A DNA stretch of 64,000 bases from Nicotiana tabacum (Eukaryota > Streptophyta > Magnoliopsida > Solanales > Solanaceae). The position numbers and the translations under genes are program-made. Positions 21,877 through 33,661 of this stretch are shown piece after piece (the first letter of the stretch is position 1; each line of letters opens with the position of its first letter). The notes under the pieces were generated by a model. That model was not told the origin of the DNA. It saw nothing but the letters and a program-made list of their open reading frames with translations, and searched no databases. The stretch spans positions 105,388,108 through 105,452,107 of the forward strand of contig NC_134081.1 in assembly GCF_000715075.1 (NCBI RefSeq), in the 5' to 3' direction.

Positions 21877-22793
21877 TGTTATTCCCGCCAATATTGCTGT
21901 ATTTGTAAATAATAATTCTGCAAAATATAAGTTAACGTAATGAAACAGTAATTAATTCGAGCCCACTGAATTCACAGTGTTTCCTTAAGGAATTTAATCC
22001 CCTCCTAGTACCCAAGGTTATGGATTATTTCCTCCTAGGATAGAACGAATCACACACTGGTGTAGCGGTACTTCAAACCCCAGTGTTTCAGCGAACACAA
22101 AGTTCGGTAGCAAATCACACTTACAGTTGCTTTGTTTGAACTTAAAAACAATGCAGAACGAAGGAGTAGAAACTCAGAAAATCGTATGGAAATGCTGAGA
22201 GGAAGGAGTGCAATGTATAGCCAAATATGTTGAGCGATTTCAGGATTTCAGTTTGTGTGCTGTGTGTTGAGTGTTTTTCTTCAACAGTTGCTGCACATAT
22301 ATATAGCAGCCAGTGTTGAAGAAGACCAATCGTCCACCCTCCATGGTGGAGCAAGCATTAGCTTGTTTGTGGAGCAAGCACATTCATGTTTGTAAGAGCA
22401 TTAGGCGGCTACCAAATGGTCAATACACGGATTGGAAAATATCCGTTACAAATGCGGATAATCTTACGTTAATATTTACTATTAACAAATAAATTTGGTC
22501 CAAAAAATTAATCAATCAATGACCAAATCCGAATCCGAAGCCGAAGCCGAAGCCGAGCCGAGCGAGCGACGACGACGACGGCGCGAGGCTTGCTTTCTTC
22601 TTAACTCTTTAAGAGTTACAAGAAGAGCAATTATATATATACCCACCAAAAATCTTTTCCTCTTCCAATATGGGACAATGTCTCATTGTCAAGAGGGGGA
22701 AACTTAAAATTTTACTCAAAATTTCATTTTCCCTCCATTTCCCATTCACCCTCATTTTAAGACTATTTCATCTTAAAAACAAAAAACTCAACA
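21877..22793 (-). repeat. Solo LTR of a Copia family
   Basis: 917 bp with TG/CA ends, flanked by a perfect 5-bp duplication GAATG (21872-21876 and 22794-22798). It is the reverse complement of the LTR family at 28297-28978 and 33662-34618. The intact duplication around a single LTR shows that a full element inserted here and was reduced to one LTR by unequal recombination between its ends. It contains the family's GC-rich stretch of 'cga' and 'gaagcc' repeats near 22530-22580 and a TATATATA box near 22300. Confidence 0.95.
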
Positions 22794-22798
22794 GAATG

Positions 22799-25700
22799 AC
22801 CCCAAGTACTGTAAGCTAGTGAAGATATCTTTGATTAGCCGAGTGTTTGGTTAATTTGGAGTTTGTTTAGTGAATTGTACAATGGAGAAATTTGAGACAT
22901 CGGCTGCAATTGGATTGGTCCCCAAAGCTAAACCATATCCTTGCCAACAGTTCCGGTGTTGAGAACAATTTTTGGCTCGGGTTCTTTTGAAGAAAGAAAT
23001 TGTGGTTTGGAATAGTATCTCGATTGCTAATTTGAAAAAGAAAAATCTCTAGTTTATTGGTACTTTAATGATGACTGTTTAGCAGTCCGTGAATACAAAG
23101 GGCCTTATAGTAGGAGTAGTATCTTCTCTAATTTCGGTACGTGGCTTCTATATCTAATTTCGTCTTTTCTTGTGATGGTAAACATAGGAGGATCCAGCAT
23201 TTAAGCTTGAAGCCATTTAATAAGATACGAGTTTGCTTTTCCAGCTATTGCATGTATTTTGGAAAACCAGTAGGAAGTACCTATATGTGTGTATATCGGT
23301 GCTGGAAACGGGCTCCTTTAGAGTTAGTTGAAAGAGAAAATCTGTTGCTAAGAAAATTAAAGTTTTCTAGGAAAAAGGGTAGATAAAGTAATGTTGTTGA
23401 GTGCATTGATCTAAGAGTGGAAAACTGGCTGGAACTTTTCATCCCAATCTGGATCGTTTGTACTATGAGCAGCCCTGTATTCTCTGAACTTAAGTTTGAT
23501 GTCTTTTGTTCCTCAACCAATCTGGATCTTATTAGGTGATGTGCTATTTATGAGACCCATTGATTGCAAACTGAATTATGGACCTGGATGTTCTTGAGGT
23601 TGTTCATTAGTATAACACTGAAGCTTTTTGCCCAAGTTATCAGCTAGCTCATTTTCATAGTTATCGTTGTTGTTATTCAAAGCTCTAGTTAATCTTTCCA
23701 ACTATTCTAATATGCGAAAAACTAAAGATAGATGTGCAGATTTTCATTGCTTTTAAGCTTGAAAATGAAACATCATAAGGGAAAAGGATAATGAAGAAGA
23801 AGAAGAAGACGACATTTGAGGATTGCTTTGCTATTTGAGGTTCTTATGTGCAAGCATGGCTCGCACATTCGTCTTGATACTTTGGCAACCGCAAAGATGT
23901 CCTTTCTTTGAGTTTTTCTTGAATCTCCAATTCCCAGAACACATGCTCTTAGAAAAGTTGGGACCCTATAAAAGTTGAAATACATGAAGTGTGCATGCTA
24001 CCATTGAAGGATAAATGGGTGTCCATTAGTATCGTCTATCAAAATATTTATGTCGAATCACTAATGTATATAGAAAAACACGTGCATGAGAGCCTGCAAT
24101 TATCCAATTTCCTGAACCATTCCTTTGATCATTACATTTGTCTTGATTTTCAGGTTTAATGATAAGCTATATCCAGATCAATAGAGTCCAAGTTCTTATG
24201 AAATGCAAAACTGCTGGTTTATTCCAGTTTAGAGATTCTTTCCTTCTTATTTTGGACACTGAGATATGGAGAGGAATGAAGTTGTTGCACTGGTGTTCTG
24301 TGTCAAATTCACCTATGCCACGCGAGTTACTTGTTTAATATACTTAAAATATATGACATTGAGTAGCTTTCTTGGTGTGCCTGATCACACAATTTACATG
24401 TTGATATGGCGCTGAAAATATTCGGATGCTCAATTGATAACTTCTAGGATCTCCTTCACTATTCCGAAATTATTTTTATTCTTTTTAACTTGGGCACAAG
24501 CGAAATATACCATATTGATGGGGACTCGAAATCATCATTTCAGTTTGATATTATTTCCAATAAGTATATCAGCCAAGGCAAAGGTTTAAATAATGATCTT
24601 TTGGTAAGTATGACTTATTTGTTCGACGTTGATAAAGCCTGCAGATGGCTTCTGTTAGTGTAAAAGTAGTTGGAAATTTGAATACTGTAGACTGTAGTTG
24701 CTTTCTCCTTTTCCTGTGTTGATATAAGAGAAGGGGACACGATTATCTCTAGTGCTTTAATAGAAGCATCGTCAGCTAAGTAGTGTCTAATATTTGAATT
24801 GACTGCATTTCCATGATTCCATCTCATCGTTATTGCTCTATAGGCTACACTATCACAAGTTTCAAATTAGGCTACTTTATCTTCTTAAATGCAATAAAGA
24901 ATTTGGTTTCTCAAGTACTCATTCGGAGTTTTGTTTGTTGTCCTCCTAACCATTAACCAATGACCATAACATCTTTAGGGTTACCTACAAAATGCAGCAT
25001 TAAAATGAGGTATGGTTCTGCTGTGTGTACTTTGTCAGTTCTTACAACTGTGGTCACTATCCCTTCTTCCTATAATTTTCTGAGCTAAGTCAGGCGCAAA
25101 ATCCAGCCACCTAATTAAACAATTTCCGGCATTTCAATAGTGAGCATTGTGCACATACTACTCTCCACAAACCCTACTTGTGGAATTACACTAGGTTTTA
25201 TTGTTGTTATTGTTGTTGCAGTGGTGACGTTCCAATTGCGACATAATTAGAGTGGTTTCTCTCATGGGCAAATAACCATTTGAGCATGAAAAATAAAAAA
25301 TAAAAACACTGAGGATATTGAAAGATTTATTCAGTGAAGAATACATCTTATATATGGTGAGGGTAACTTGAACATTGAAAAAATTGTGAGATATTGACAG
25401 AGACATAAGATGGCATATATTCGTGTAGAAAAGTGGTTGGGAGGAGGTAATGTTTCAACTTGTGGTTGACATGACCTTATTCAAAGAGCATTATTTTCGG
25501 GACCATCAATGGTTAGTCTATTTTACACACTCGACTATACATCGAGTAGGCAAAACTAATGTAATATAGCCATATACCTCTCCTTATTTCCCCTTTTCTC
25601 CTGAGGCATTGAGTGGCTGTTTTTGTTTTTTTGGTTAAATTCCAGCATACTTCTAGTGAAATTTGAGTAATATATATCTCTCATTTTTGCATAGAACAGC

Positions 25701-26191
25701 TTTTCAGTGAACTTTGTCTCTTAATTACTCATGCCAATCATCCATCTAATTAAACTGTACTGGAACCAGATGAATGTTATCACTTAAAATTATTGTATTT
25801 GTAATCACCTTATAAGTGACGGTATAATTATTATTTTTATACATAGAACTAAACTCTTCCTCCTTAGGGTCTAAAATAATTGTGCCAGCCGCTGGGGCAC
25901 TAAATGAGGAGTGATTCTAGTTCTGGAATTGTATTTTGTTGGATGCCTTACAATATTTAACTCTGTTCTTCCAACTGCAATAGTATTAAGTAATAATTTA
26001 TGGTCATATAATTAAGACAGATAACAGTGACATTTATTGGAGAAACACTAGAAAGTCATACTCCTCTTAAACCTAACACCCAAGATTAGAGATAGATAAC
26101 CAAACAATATTTCAAAAACACAACCCCCCCGACACTACATTTGCATACTTATTTCATGAACGATAAATGACGGAATCAAAACTAAAGAAAC
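22799..26191. other. Gene-poor intergenic DNA
   Basis: About 3.4 kb with no supportable gene. It contains a TS SINE tail (25151-25219), a short GAA tract near 23790, and otherwise unremarkable AT-rich sequence. The many short reading frames show no domain. Confidence 0.5.
25151..25219 (+). mobile_element. 3' end remnant of a TS-type SINE
   Basis: The phrase 'catactactctccacaaacc' followed by CTACTTGTGGAATTACACTAG and a TTATTGTTGTTATTGTTGTTG tail matches the 3' end of TS SINEs. Only the last part of the element can be recognised. Confidence 0.5.
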
Positions 26192-26542
26192 TCAATGACG
26201 AGATGGTGGTAGGGGGATGCTTCCACCACCTGGAATTTCAGTGCCAGTTCCTGGGTTGGGAATAATGAAACCAGTGCCAGTATTGGTACCAGTGATAGGA
26301 TTGTAAGTGAAAGGGTTGAAATGAGAGCCTTTAGGAGGGACAACAACACGGCCAAATCCTGGAATTAGAACAGTGCCATCGTACTCTATGTAAGAGTCTG
26401 GTTGTTTTTTGTCACTGATTTTAGTGCTCTTGTAATTTGGGATGTCACGCCCCCCAAGTGCATGCCCTGAGAAAGAGAGTAAAATAATATTGAGGATAAT
26501 TAAGATGAAGGAAAATATGGAATAGTGTCCATAGTTGGCCAT
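26192..26542 (-). CDS. Putative secreted cell-wall protein, Gly/Pro-rich, 116 residues
   Basis: The start is taken at MANYGHYSIFSF rather than nine codons upstream because it places a canonical signal peptide at the N-terminus. A hydrophobic core (FILIILNIILLSF) is followed by a likely cleavage site near SGHALGG. The mature part carries the motif IPGFGRVVVPPKG and then HFNPFTYNPITGTNTGTG, and ends in a Gly/Pro-rich tail (IPGGGSIPLPPSRH). This layout matches small plant 'putative cell wall protein' families, which are apoplastic and of unknown mechanism. The gene has a single exon and no lesion. A TATA box lies about 118 bp upstream. Confidence 0.85.
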   Translation of the reverse strand: MANYGHYSIFSFILIILNIILLSFSGHALGGRDIPNYKSTKISDKKQPDSYIEYDGTVLIPGFGRVVVPPKGSHFNPFTYNPITGTNTGTGFIIPNPGTGTEIPGGGSIPLPPSRH

Positions 26543-26659
26543 TGTTGAGGAATTTTTAGGTAGATACAAGATTCAAAGATTTATCAACAAAACAATGAAA
26601 GTTTTTGGGAGGGAAACTGTTGCTTAATTGCTGATGGAGTAAGATTGTGAACAAGACCG

Positions 26660-26667
26660 TTTTATAG
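26660..26667 (-). promoter_or_regulatory. Likely TATA box of the cell-wall protein gene
   Basis: CTATAAAA on the minus strand, in a locally GC-richer context, about 118 bp before the ATG. This spacing suits a short 5' UTR. Confidence 0.55.
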
Positions 26668-28291
26668 GAGAAGTATGTGGCAAAGCTGGGTGGATTTTTG
26701 GCGGTGCATTATTAGGCCAGAGATTCTTGTTTCAAGTGGTGCATGCATGCATAATATGAGTACTACTCCTGTAGGAGAATAATAAATATTATGTTTTGAA
26801 TAAATAACTTTAAAACTATAATGAATTAAATGATAAAATCATAAGATTGAACACATCTAAGTTAAAATCCTGCAACCACCTCTTCGATCGAGAGAAGCCA
26901 ATAGTCCCCGAAGCCCACAAATGTGCCTTAAAGTCCCAACTGCTTTTTCAGTCAGCAAATATTGCACCGTATCTGTTTGTTACCGTCATTTGTATATTTA
27001 TTGCACGTTAATATATCTGTGAGATCTACTACCAATCTACCATGGAAATTTCGTGGCGTTCTTTATTCTTTTGTTTTAAGCAGGGCAGGCTGAAGTGCCA
27101 CGCAGGTAAGACATATGCCTTAGGCCCCCAATTTTGAGGGACCCCAAATTTAAAAGGAATATGTTATATGTTAGTAATTTTTTTCTTAAAAAAATTGTGA
27201 AGTTAATGTGACTGTTGACGGATGGAAAAATCCTCCCGAGTAAAGTAAACATATCTTTATGATTTTCTTAAACTTGATATAACCTTCATTTTGCATTTCT
27301 TATATTCTGACAACTAAAGCATAATAATCACTCTAATATTGATGTCTTAGACTTATATTTCGAATTAAAAGAGTTTAGAAAAGTTGTACAAGTAGCAAAT
27401 AATACTCTAATTGATATACTTAATTATATAAAAAACTTGATTCTTTTGCAAATGCCTAACAGTCGCCTCAACGGAAAGAAATTTTTCAAAATAAAAATAG
27501 ATAAAATCTTATATAAGATCAATAACGTCTCAACAATGATTAAATCAGTTAGCTATATTATCGATTAAAAAATAATTACTAAAAAAATTGATTATAAAAA
27601 TTTGGGCCTCTAATTTAAAGCTGACAGGCCAAAAGTATGTTGAGCCGACCCCGATGGTTTGGTCTATAGATTTAAAAATCTGATACAATTGGTTTAGTTT
27701 GGTAATTGCAAAATTCGAACCAACCCGATCTATGTACACCCCTACTTAACCTATCATATTCCAGTCTCGATTAATCACACAAGGGGCGAGCCCGGTTTTG
27801 ACCGTATACAATTTTAATTATCAAATCTAATTTATTTTGTAATTTCTTGTCAGTATTTGCAAATTAAATGGAATTTGTTTCTGCCTCAACGTAGTTATTA
27901 GTTGCTCATTTTCACTGTTATTTTATGATTTATCTACTGTCGATTTCAGTTAAATTAAATTTGTTCTTCATTCGAGTTGAATTGTTTTTTTAAATTTCGT
28001 TAGCATAAGAATTCTTTATCTAGCTTCATCGAATACTGAGAACAGTAATTTGAGAAGTTATCAAGCGCATGAATCTAATTGCACTGATATTTGTTTATTG
28101 TTAATGGTAGTGCTCTCCTTGTTCTTGAAACAAAATGAACATATATTTGGAATATATAGTCAGAAACGCCGTTATATAAATTCCTTTATCATTTTTCTGT
28201 TAATGGGATCGGATTACATTATATATTATATTCCTTTATCATTTTTTTATTACATAGTAAATTTATTTCAGTACAGTTCTTACTAGACATG
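26668..28291. other. Intergenic DNA upstream of the cell-wall protein gene
   Basis: No gene is recognised. Around 27100-27160 it contains a phrase like 'aggcccccaattttgaggg' with a loosely inverted counterpart near 27602, which may be a decayed transposon. I cannot define its ends. Confidence 0.35.
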
Positions 28292-28296
28292 AAATT

Positions 28297-28978
28297 TGTT
28301 GAGGTTTTGTATTTAAGATGAAATATTCTTAAAATGAGGGTGAATGGGAAATGGAGGAAAAATGAAATTTTGAGTAAAATTTTAAGTTTTCCCCTCTTGA
28401 CAATGAGACATTGTCCCATATTGGAAGAGGAAGACATTTTTGGTGGATATATATATAATTGCTCTTCTTGTAGCTCTTAAAGAGTTAAGAAGAAAGCAAG
28501 CCTCGCGCCGTCGTCGTCGTCGCTCGGCTACGGCTTCGGATTTTGGATTCGGATTTTGGACCAAATTTATTTGTTAATAGTAAATATTAACGTAAGATTA
28601 TCCGCATTTATAACGGATATTTTCCAACCCGTGTATTGACTATTTGGCAGCCGCCTAATGCTCTTCCCACCATGAATGTGCTTGCTCCACCATGGAGGGT
28701 GGACGTTTGGTCTTCTTCAACATTTTGCTGCTATATATATGTGCAGCAGATGTTGAAGAAAGACACTAAACACTGGGGTTTGAAGTACCGCTACACCAGT
28801 GTGTTATTCGTTCTATCCTGGGAGGAAATAATCCATTACCTTGGGTACTAGGAGGGGATTAAATTCCTTAAGGAAACACTGTGAATTCAGTGGGCTCGAA
28901 TTTATTATTGTTTATAACTTTAACTTATATTTTACAGAATTATTATTTACAAAAACAGCAATATTGGCGGGAATAACA
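28297..28978 (+). repeat. Upstream LTR, internally deleted
   Basis: 682 bp, beginning TGTTGAGGTTTTG and ending GCGGGAATAACA. It lacks roughly 190 bp that the downstream LTR has between 'gacactaaacac' and 'gaaacactgggg'. It also lacks smaller pieces in the GC-rich repeat and the 'ccacaaacatg' repeat. Confidence 0.95.
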
Positions 28979-29179
28979 ATCTTAAGGAATTTAATATTTA
29001 TTTCTGTATTTGTGTTATTTTTATTATTCTGCAAACTAAAACCTTTGTGGTTTGTGTACTCCCGTTTTGGAGAGTTAAGCCTTCGTGGCATTTTGTTGGA
29101 TATTAAAATCTACGTGATTTTTACTCCAGTTTGAAAACGTGTATTAAACGTTTGTTTGTGTCATTCTTTTACAGAAAAA

Positions 29180-30256
29180 ATGATGACTGAAAACGAAAAC
29201 CAAGCTGTTCCGATGGTAACTGCCAACGCATCGACAAGCCGAACACCGGCGTTGGCACCGGCAGAAAAACCCGGAAAATTTTTCGGGATTGATTTCAAGC
29301 GCTGGCAGCAGAAGATGTTCTTCTATCTAACTACGTTATGTCTACAGAAGTTCATCAAGGAAGATGTTCCTGATCTGCCAGATAAAACTCCAGAGAATGA
29401 ACGCTTTCTCGTGATTGAAGCGTGGAAGCATTCTGATTTTTTATGCAAGAATTATATTCTTAGCGGACTGGATGATAATCTGTATAATGTATACAGTAGC
29501 ATGGAGACGTCAAAAGAATTGTGGAATGCGCTTGAAAAGAAATATAAAACTGAAGATGCCGGGATGAAGAAATTCGTTGCCGCAAAATTTTTGGACTACA
29601 AAATGGTAGATAGCAAATCTGTTATTACCCAAGTCCAGGAATTGCAAGTGATTATTCATGATCTACTTGCTGAAGGTCTTGTCATCAACGAAGCATTCCA
29701 AGTAGCAGCAATGATTGAGAAGTTGCCTCCGTTGTGGAAGGATTTCAAAAATTATTTGAAACACAAACGAAAGGAAATGTCCCTTGAAGATCTCATTGTT
29801 CGGTTGAGAATCGAAGAGGACAATAAAGCTGCTGAAAGGAGAGGCCGTGGAAATTCAACAATAATGGGAGCAAATATTGTTGAAGCTAACAAAAAGAGGA
29901 AGAAGGTTTCTGGTCCGAAATACAACCCAAGCAAGAAGCGGTTCAGTGAAAACTGCTACAACTGTGGAAAAACTGGACACAAGTCTACGAAGTGTCGTGC
30001 TCCGAAGAAAGACAAGAAAAGAGGTCAAGCAAACATGGTAGTAAACCATGATGATGTTGATAACTTGTGTGTCATGCTTTCTGAATGTAACTTGGTGGGA
30101 AATCCTAAACTGTGGTGGTTTGATTCAGGAGCCACTCGCCATGTTTGTGCAGTTAGAGAGGCTTTTGCTACTTATGCTCTTGCTGAACCCGGAGAGACAA
30201 TTTATATGGGAAATGCTTCAACAACAAAAGTTGAAGGATATGGGAAGAATTTCTGA
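29180..30256 (+). pseudogene. Copia gag plus protease N-terminus
   Basis: An open frame of about 358 residues from MMTENENQ. The first two thirds are a UBN2-type capsid domain (WNALEKKYKTEDAG, MIEKLPPLWKDFKNYL). A CCHC zinc knuckle (CYNCGKTGHKSTKC) at about 29950 is embedded in a Lys/Arg-rich stretch. The aspartic protease motif DSGATRHVC follows near 30120. The frame ends at 30256, where the protein continues one frame over in the next segment. I read this as a single-base loss rather than programmed frameshifting, because the slip lies inside the protease. Confidence 0.9.
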
Positions 30257-30258
30257 AA

Positions 30259-31767
30259 ATGACTTCTGGCAAGGTCATGACTTTGAACAATGTCCTTCAT
30301 GTTCCCGAAATGAGAAAGAATTTAGTCTCTACTGGACTTCTTGTTAAGCACGGTTTTAAGTGCGTTTTTGTGTCCAACAAGGTTGTCATTAGTAAGAATG
30401 AAATATTTGTAGGAAAAGGTTACCTCACCGAGGGCCTTTTCAATCTAAATGTAATGGTTGTGGAAAATAATAATAATATTTCAGCTTCTTCTTACTTACT
30501 TGAGTCAAATGATTTATGGCATGTACGTTTGGGTCATATCAATTATAAAACCTTGCGGAAAATGATTAACTTGGAAGTACTGCCCAAGTTTGAATGCGAA
30601 AAATCAAAATGTCAAACATGTGTGGAATCTAAGTATGTTAAACATCCTTATAAGTCAGTTGAAAGGAATTCAGATCCTTTAGACTTAATTCATACAGATA
30701 TTTGTGACATGAAGTCAATACCATCTCGCGGTGGAAAGAAGTATTTCATAACTTTTATTGACGATGGTACTCGATATTGCTATGTTTACTTACTAAATAG
30801 TAAAGATGAAGCAATAGACGCATTCAGGCAATACAAAAATGAAGTTGAAACGCAACTTAACAAGAAAGTAAAAATGATAAGAAGTGATAGGGGTGGTGAA
30901 TATGAATCTCCTTTTGAAGAAATATGTTTAGAATATGGAATTATTTATCAAACAACAGCCCCTTACACGCCCCAATCTAATGGGATTGCGGAAAGAAAGA
31001 ATCGCACATTAAAGGAGATGATGAATGCGTTGTTGATAAGTTCTGGTTTGCCACAGAACTTGTGGGGGGGAGCCATTCTTACGGCTAATCGAATATTAAA
31101 TCGAGTGCCCCATAGAAAAACACAATCCATTCCATATGAAAAATGGAAAGGAAGGAAGCCCAACTTGAATTACTTTAAAGTGTGGGGGTGTTTGGCAAAA
31201 GTGCAAGTTCCTAAACCCAAAAGGGTAAAGATAGGACCGAAAACCGTTGATTGTGTTTTCATAGGATATGCGACAAATAGTAAAGCATATCGATTTCTGG
31301 TTCATAAATCAGAAAATCCCGACATTCATAATAATACGGTTATAGAATCAGCTAATGCTGAGTTCTTTGAAAATATATATCTATATAAAAAGGAATGTGA
31401 GTCGTTTGATGAAGGATCTAAACGACCTCGGGAAGAAACAAAAGAAAGTACATGTAATCAGGAGAATCCAAGACGTAGTAAACGTCAAAGAACGTCTACT
31501 TCATTTGGACCAGATTTTGTGACTTTCTTATTGGAGAATGAGCCTCAAACATTTAAAGAAGCTATGACTTCTTCGGAATCATTGTTTTGGAAAGAGGCAG
31601 TCAATAGTGAAATAGAATCCATATTGAACAACCATACATGGGAATTGGTTGATCTTCCTCCTGGAAATAAACCTTTGGGTTCTAAATGGATTTTTAAGAG
31701 TAAAATCAAAGATGATGGCACTATTGATAAATTCAAGGCAAGGCTCGTAGTCAAAGGGTATAGATAA
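30259..31767 (+). pseudogene. Copia protease C-terminus, integrase and RT N-terminus
   Basis: 502 residues. In order: the rest of protease, the integrase zinc-binding region (HVRLGHINYKT and CQTCVESK), and a catalytic core with DDE residues in LIHTDICD, RSDRGGEYES and NGIAERKNRT. The integrase C-terminal region includes VFIGYATNSKAYRF, and the start of RT includes WELVDLPPGNKPLGSKWIFK. It ends at an in-frame TAA (31765-31767) within a conserved RT segment. The RT frame simply resumes after it. Confidence 0.9.
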
Positions 31768-31827
31768 CGAGAAGGTCTAGACTACTTTGATACATACTCT
31801 CCAGTTACAAGAATTACGTCCATACGG

Positions 31828-33105
31828 ATGTTAGTAGCATTAGCTGCAGTGTATGGTCTTGAAATTCATCAAATGGATGTTAAGACTGCCTTCTTAAATG
31901 GAGAGTTGGAGGAAGAAATTTACATGGAACAACCTGAAGGGTTTGTGGTTCCAGGTAAAGAAAAGAAGGTATGTAGACTTGTTAAGTCTCTTTACGGACT
32001 AAAACAAGCACCCAAACAATGGCATGCGAAATTTGACCAAACAATATTGTCAAATGGTTTTAAGATAAATGAATGTGATAAATGTGTGTACATTAAAAAT
32101 GTTCCAAATCACATAGTCATTGTTTGCCTATATGTGGATGATATGCTGATAATGAGTAATGACATTGCCAACATAAATGCTACTAAGCGTATGCTCAATA
32201 GCAAGTTTGATATGAAAGACTTGGGAGTTGCTGATTTAATTCTGGGAATTAAGATCCATAAGACTCCTCAAGGTCTGGCATTGTCACAATCTCATTATAT
32301 TAAGACAGTACTTGAAAAATTCATGCACTTGGGCTTTAAAGTTGCAAAGACTCCAATTGACGTGAATCTTGCATTAGCAAAGAACAAAGGCCAAAGCATA
32401 TCACAATTGGATTATGCTCGTGTGTTGGGATGCTTAATGTATATCATGAATTGTACACGACCAGATATAGCTTGTGCTATAAGTAAACTGAGTCGATATA
32501 CGAGCAATCCAGGCCAATCTCATTGGATGGCAATGAAACGAGTTTTGGGATATTTAGAACATACCCAGAACTTTGAATTGCACTACAGTAATTTCTCTGC
32601 GGTGATTGAGGGATACTGTGATGCAAATTGGATCACCGGTTCAACTGATTTTAAGTCCAAGAGTGGATATGTATTCACTATTGGTGAAGGAGCGGTATCT
32701 TGGAAGTCGTCCAAACAAACATGTATTGCCCGCTCTACAATGGAGGCTGAATTCATAGCCTTAGATAAAGCCGGTGAAGAAGCTGAATGGCTCCGGAATT
32801 TCTTGGAAGACATTCCATTTTGGCCCAAACCGTTGGCACCAATATGCATACATTGTGATAGTCAAGCGGCAATTGGAAGGGCTGGGAGCGTTATGTATAA
32901 CGGTAAATCTCGTCATATACGACGAAGACATAAAACCGTTAGACAATTACTCTCTAGAGGAATTATCACGATTGACTATGTAAAGTCAAGTGATAATGTG
33001 TCGGATCCACTTACAAAAGGCCTAACTAGAGAAGTAGTTGAGAAATCATCAAGGGGAATGGGGCTATGGCCGAGAACAAGTCATTGTGGCGGTAAATCTA
33101 CCTAG
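31828..33105 (+). pseudogene. Copia RT core and RNase H
   Basis: 425 residues in frame with the preceding segment once the stop is passed. RT motifs include [20 protein letters not shown] and the catalytic [10 protein letters not shown], then [12 protein letters not shown]. RNase H has [19 protein letters not shown], then [18 protein letters not shown] and [11 protein letters not shown]. No further lesion was seen, and it ends naturally shortly after [20 protein letters not shown]. Confidence 0.92.
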
Positions 33106-33661
33106 AAGACTGGAGATCCCAAGATCTAGGTTCAAGGAGATCAAACAAAGTCATTAATGACGGTTCAACATTGTCAAATAAAATTTTAGTCCGTTCTCGT
33201 GATGAGACAATGTTCAGTACCAAGGATAAAGCATTAAGGCTTTTTAATGATTTCTAAATTTGATACGGGGTATATCAAATAGTGTATCTACAGGATGACA
33301 CGTTTAGGAATCACCTATGTAAGTGTGAAGTGTTAGCCGCTTCAAGGAGAACTTTGTAAGGCCAGTTCTCTACGCACTTATGAAACCAGGCGGTGTTCAT
33401 GGCTGAAACGAACACAACAATGAGAACCAAAGACGGTTAAGGGTTGATTGTGTGACTTATGGTTGTCTAGGTATACACCAAAGATCGACGGTTCAAAGAT
33501 ATCAAATCTACCGATTGACCGAGTATATCCGACATAAGTTTACTACGGAAAGTTCAAAGGGAAACCTACTTATCCAGATGCGATTAATCCTTACTTGTAA
33601 ATCACACAGTTTTTCCATGCATACTTCCGTGATATAGCCATTCCCCATTCATGTGGGGGAT

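Noticed and set aside
22495..22707. Frame with a Glu/Ala and Arg repeat resembling a charged protein
   Set aside because: It lies inside the solo LTR and comes from the GC-rich simple repeat; the same frame appears in the other LTRs.
30048..30347. Third overlapping plus-strand frame across the gag-pol junction
   Set aside because: It does not match any Copia domain; the conserved protein passes from the gag frame to the 30259 frame.
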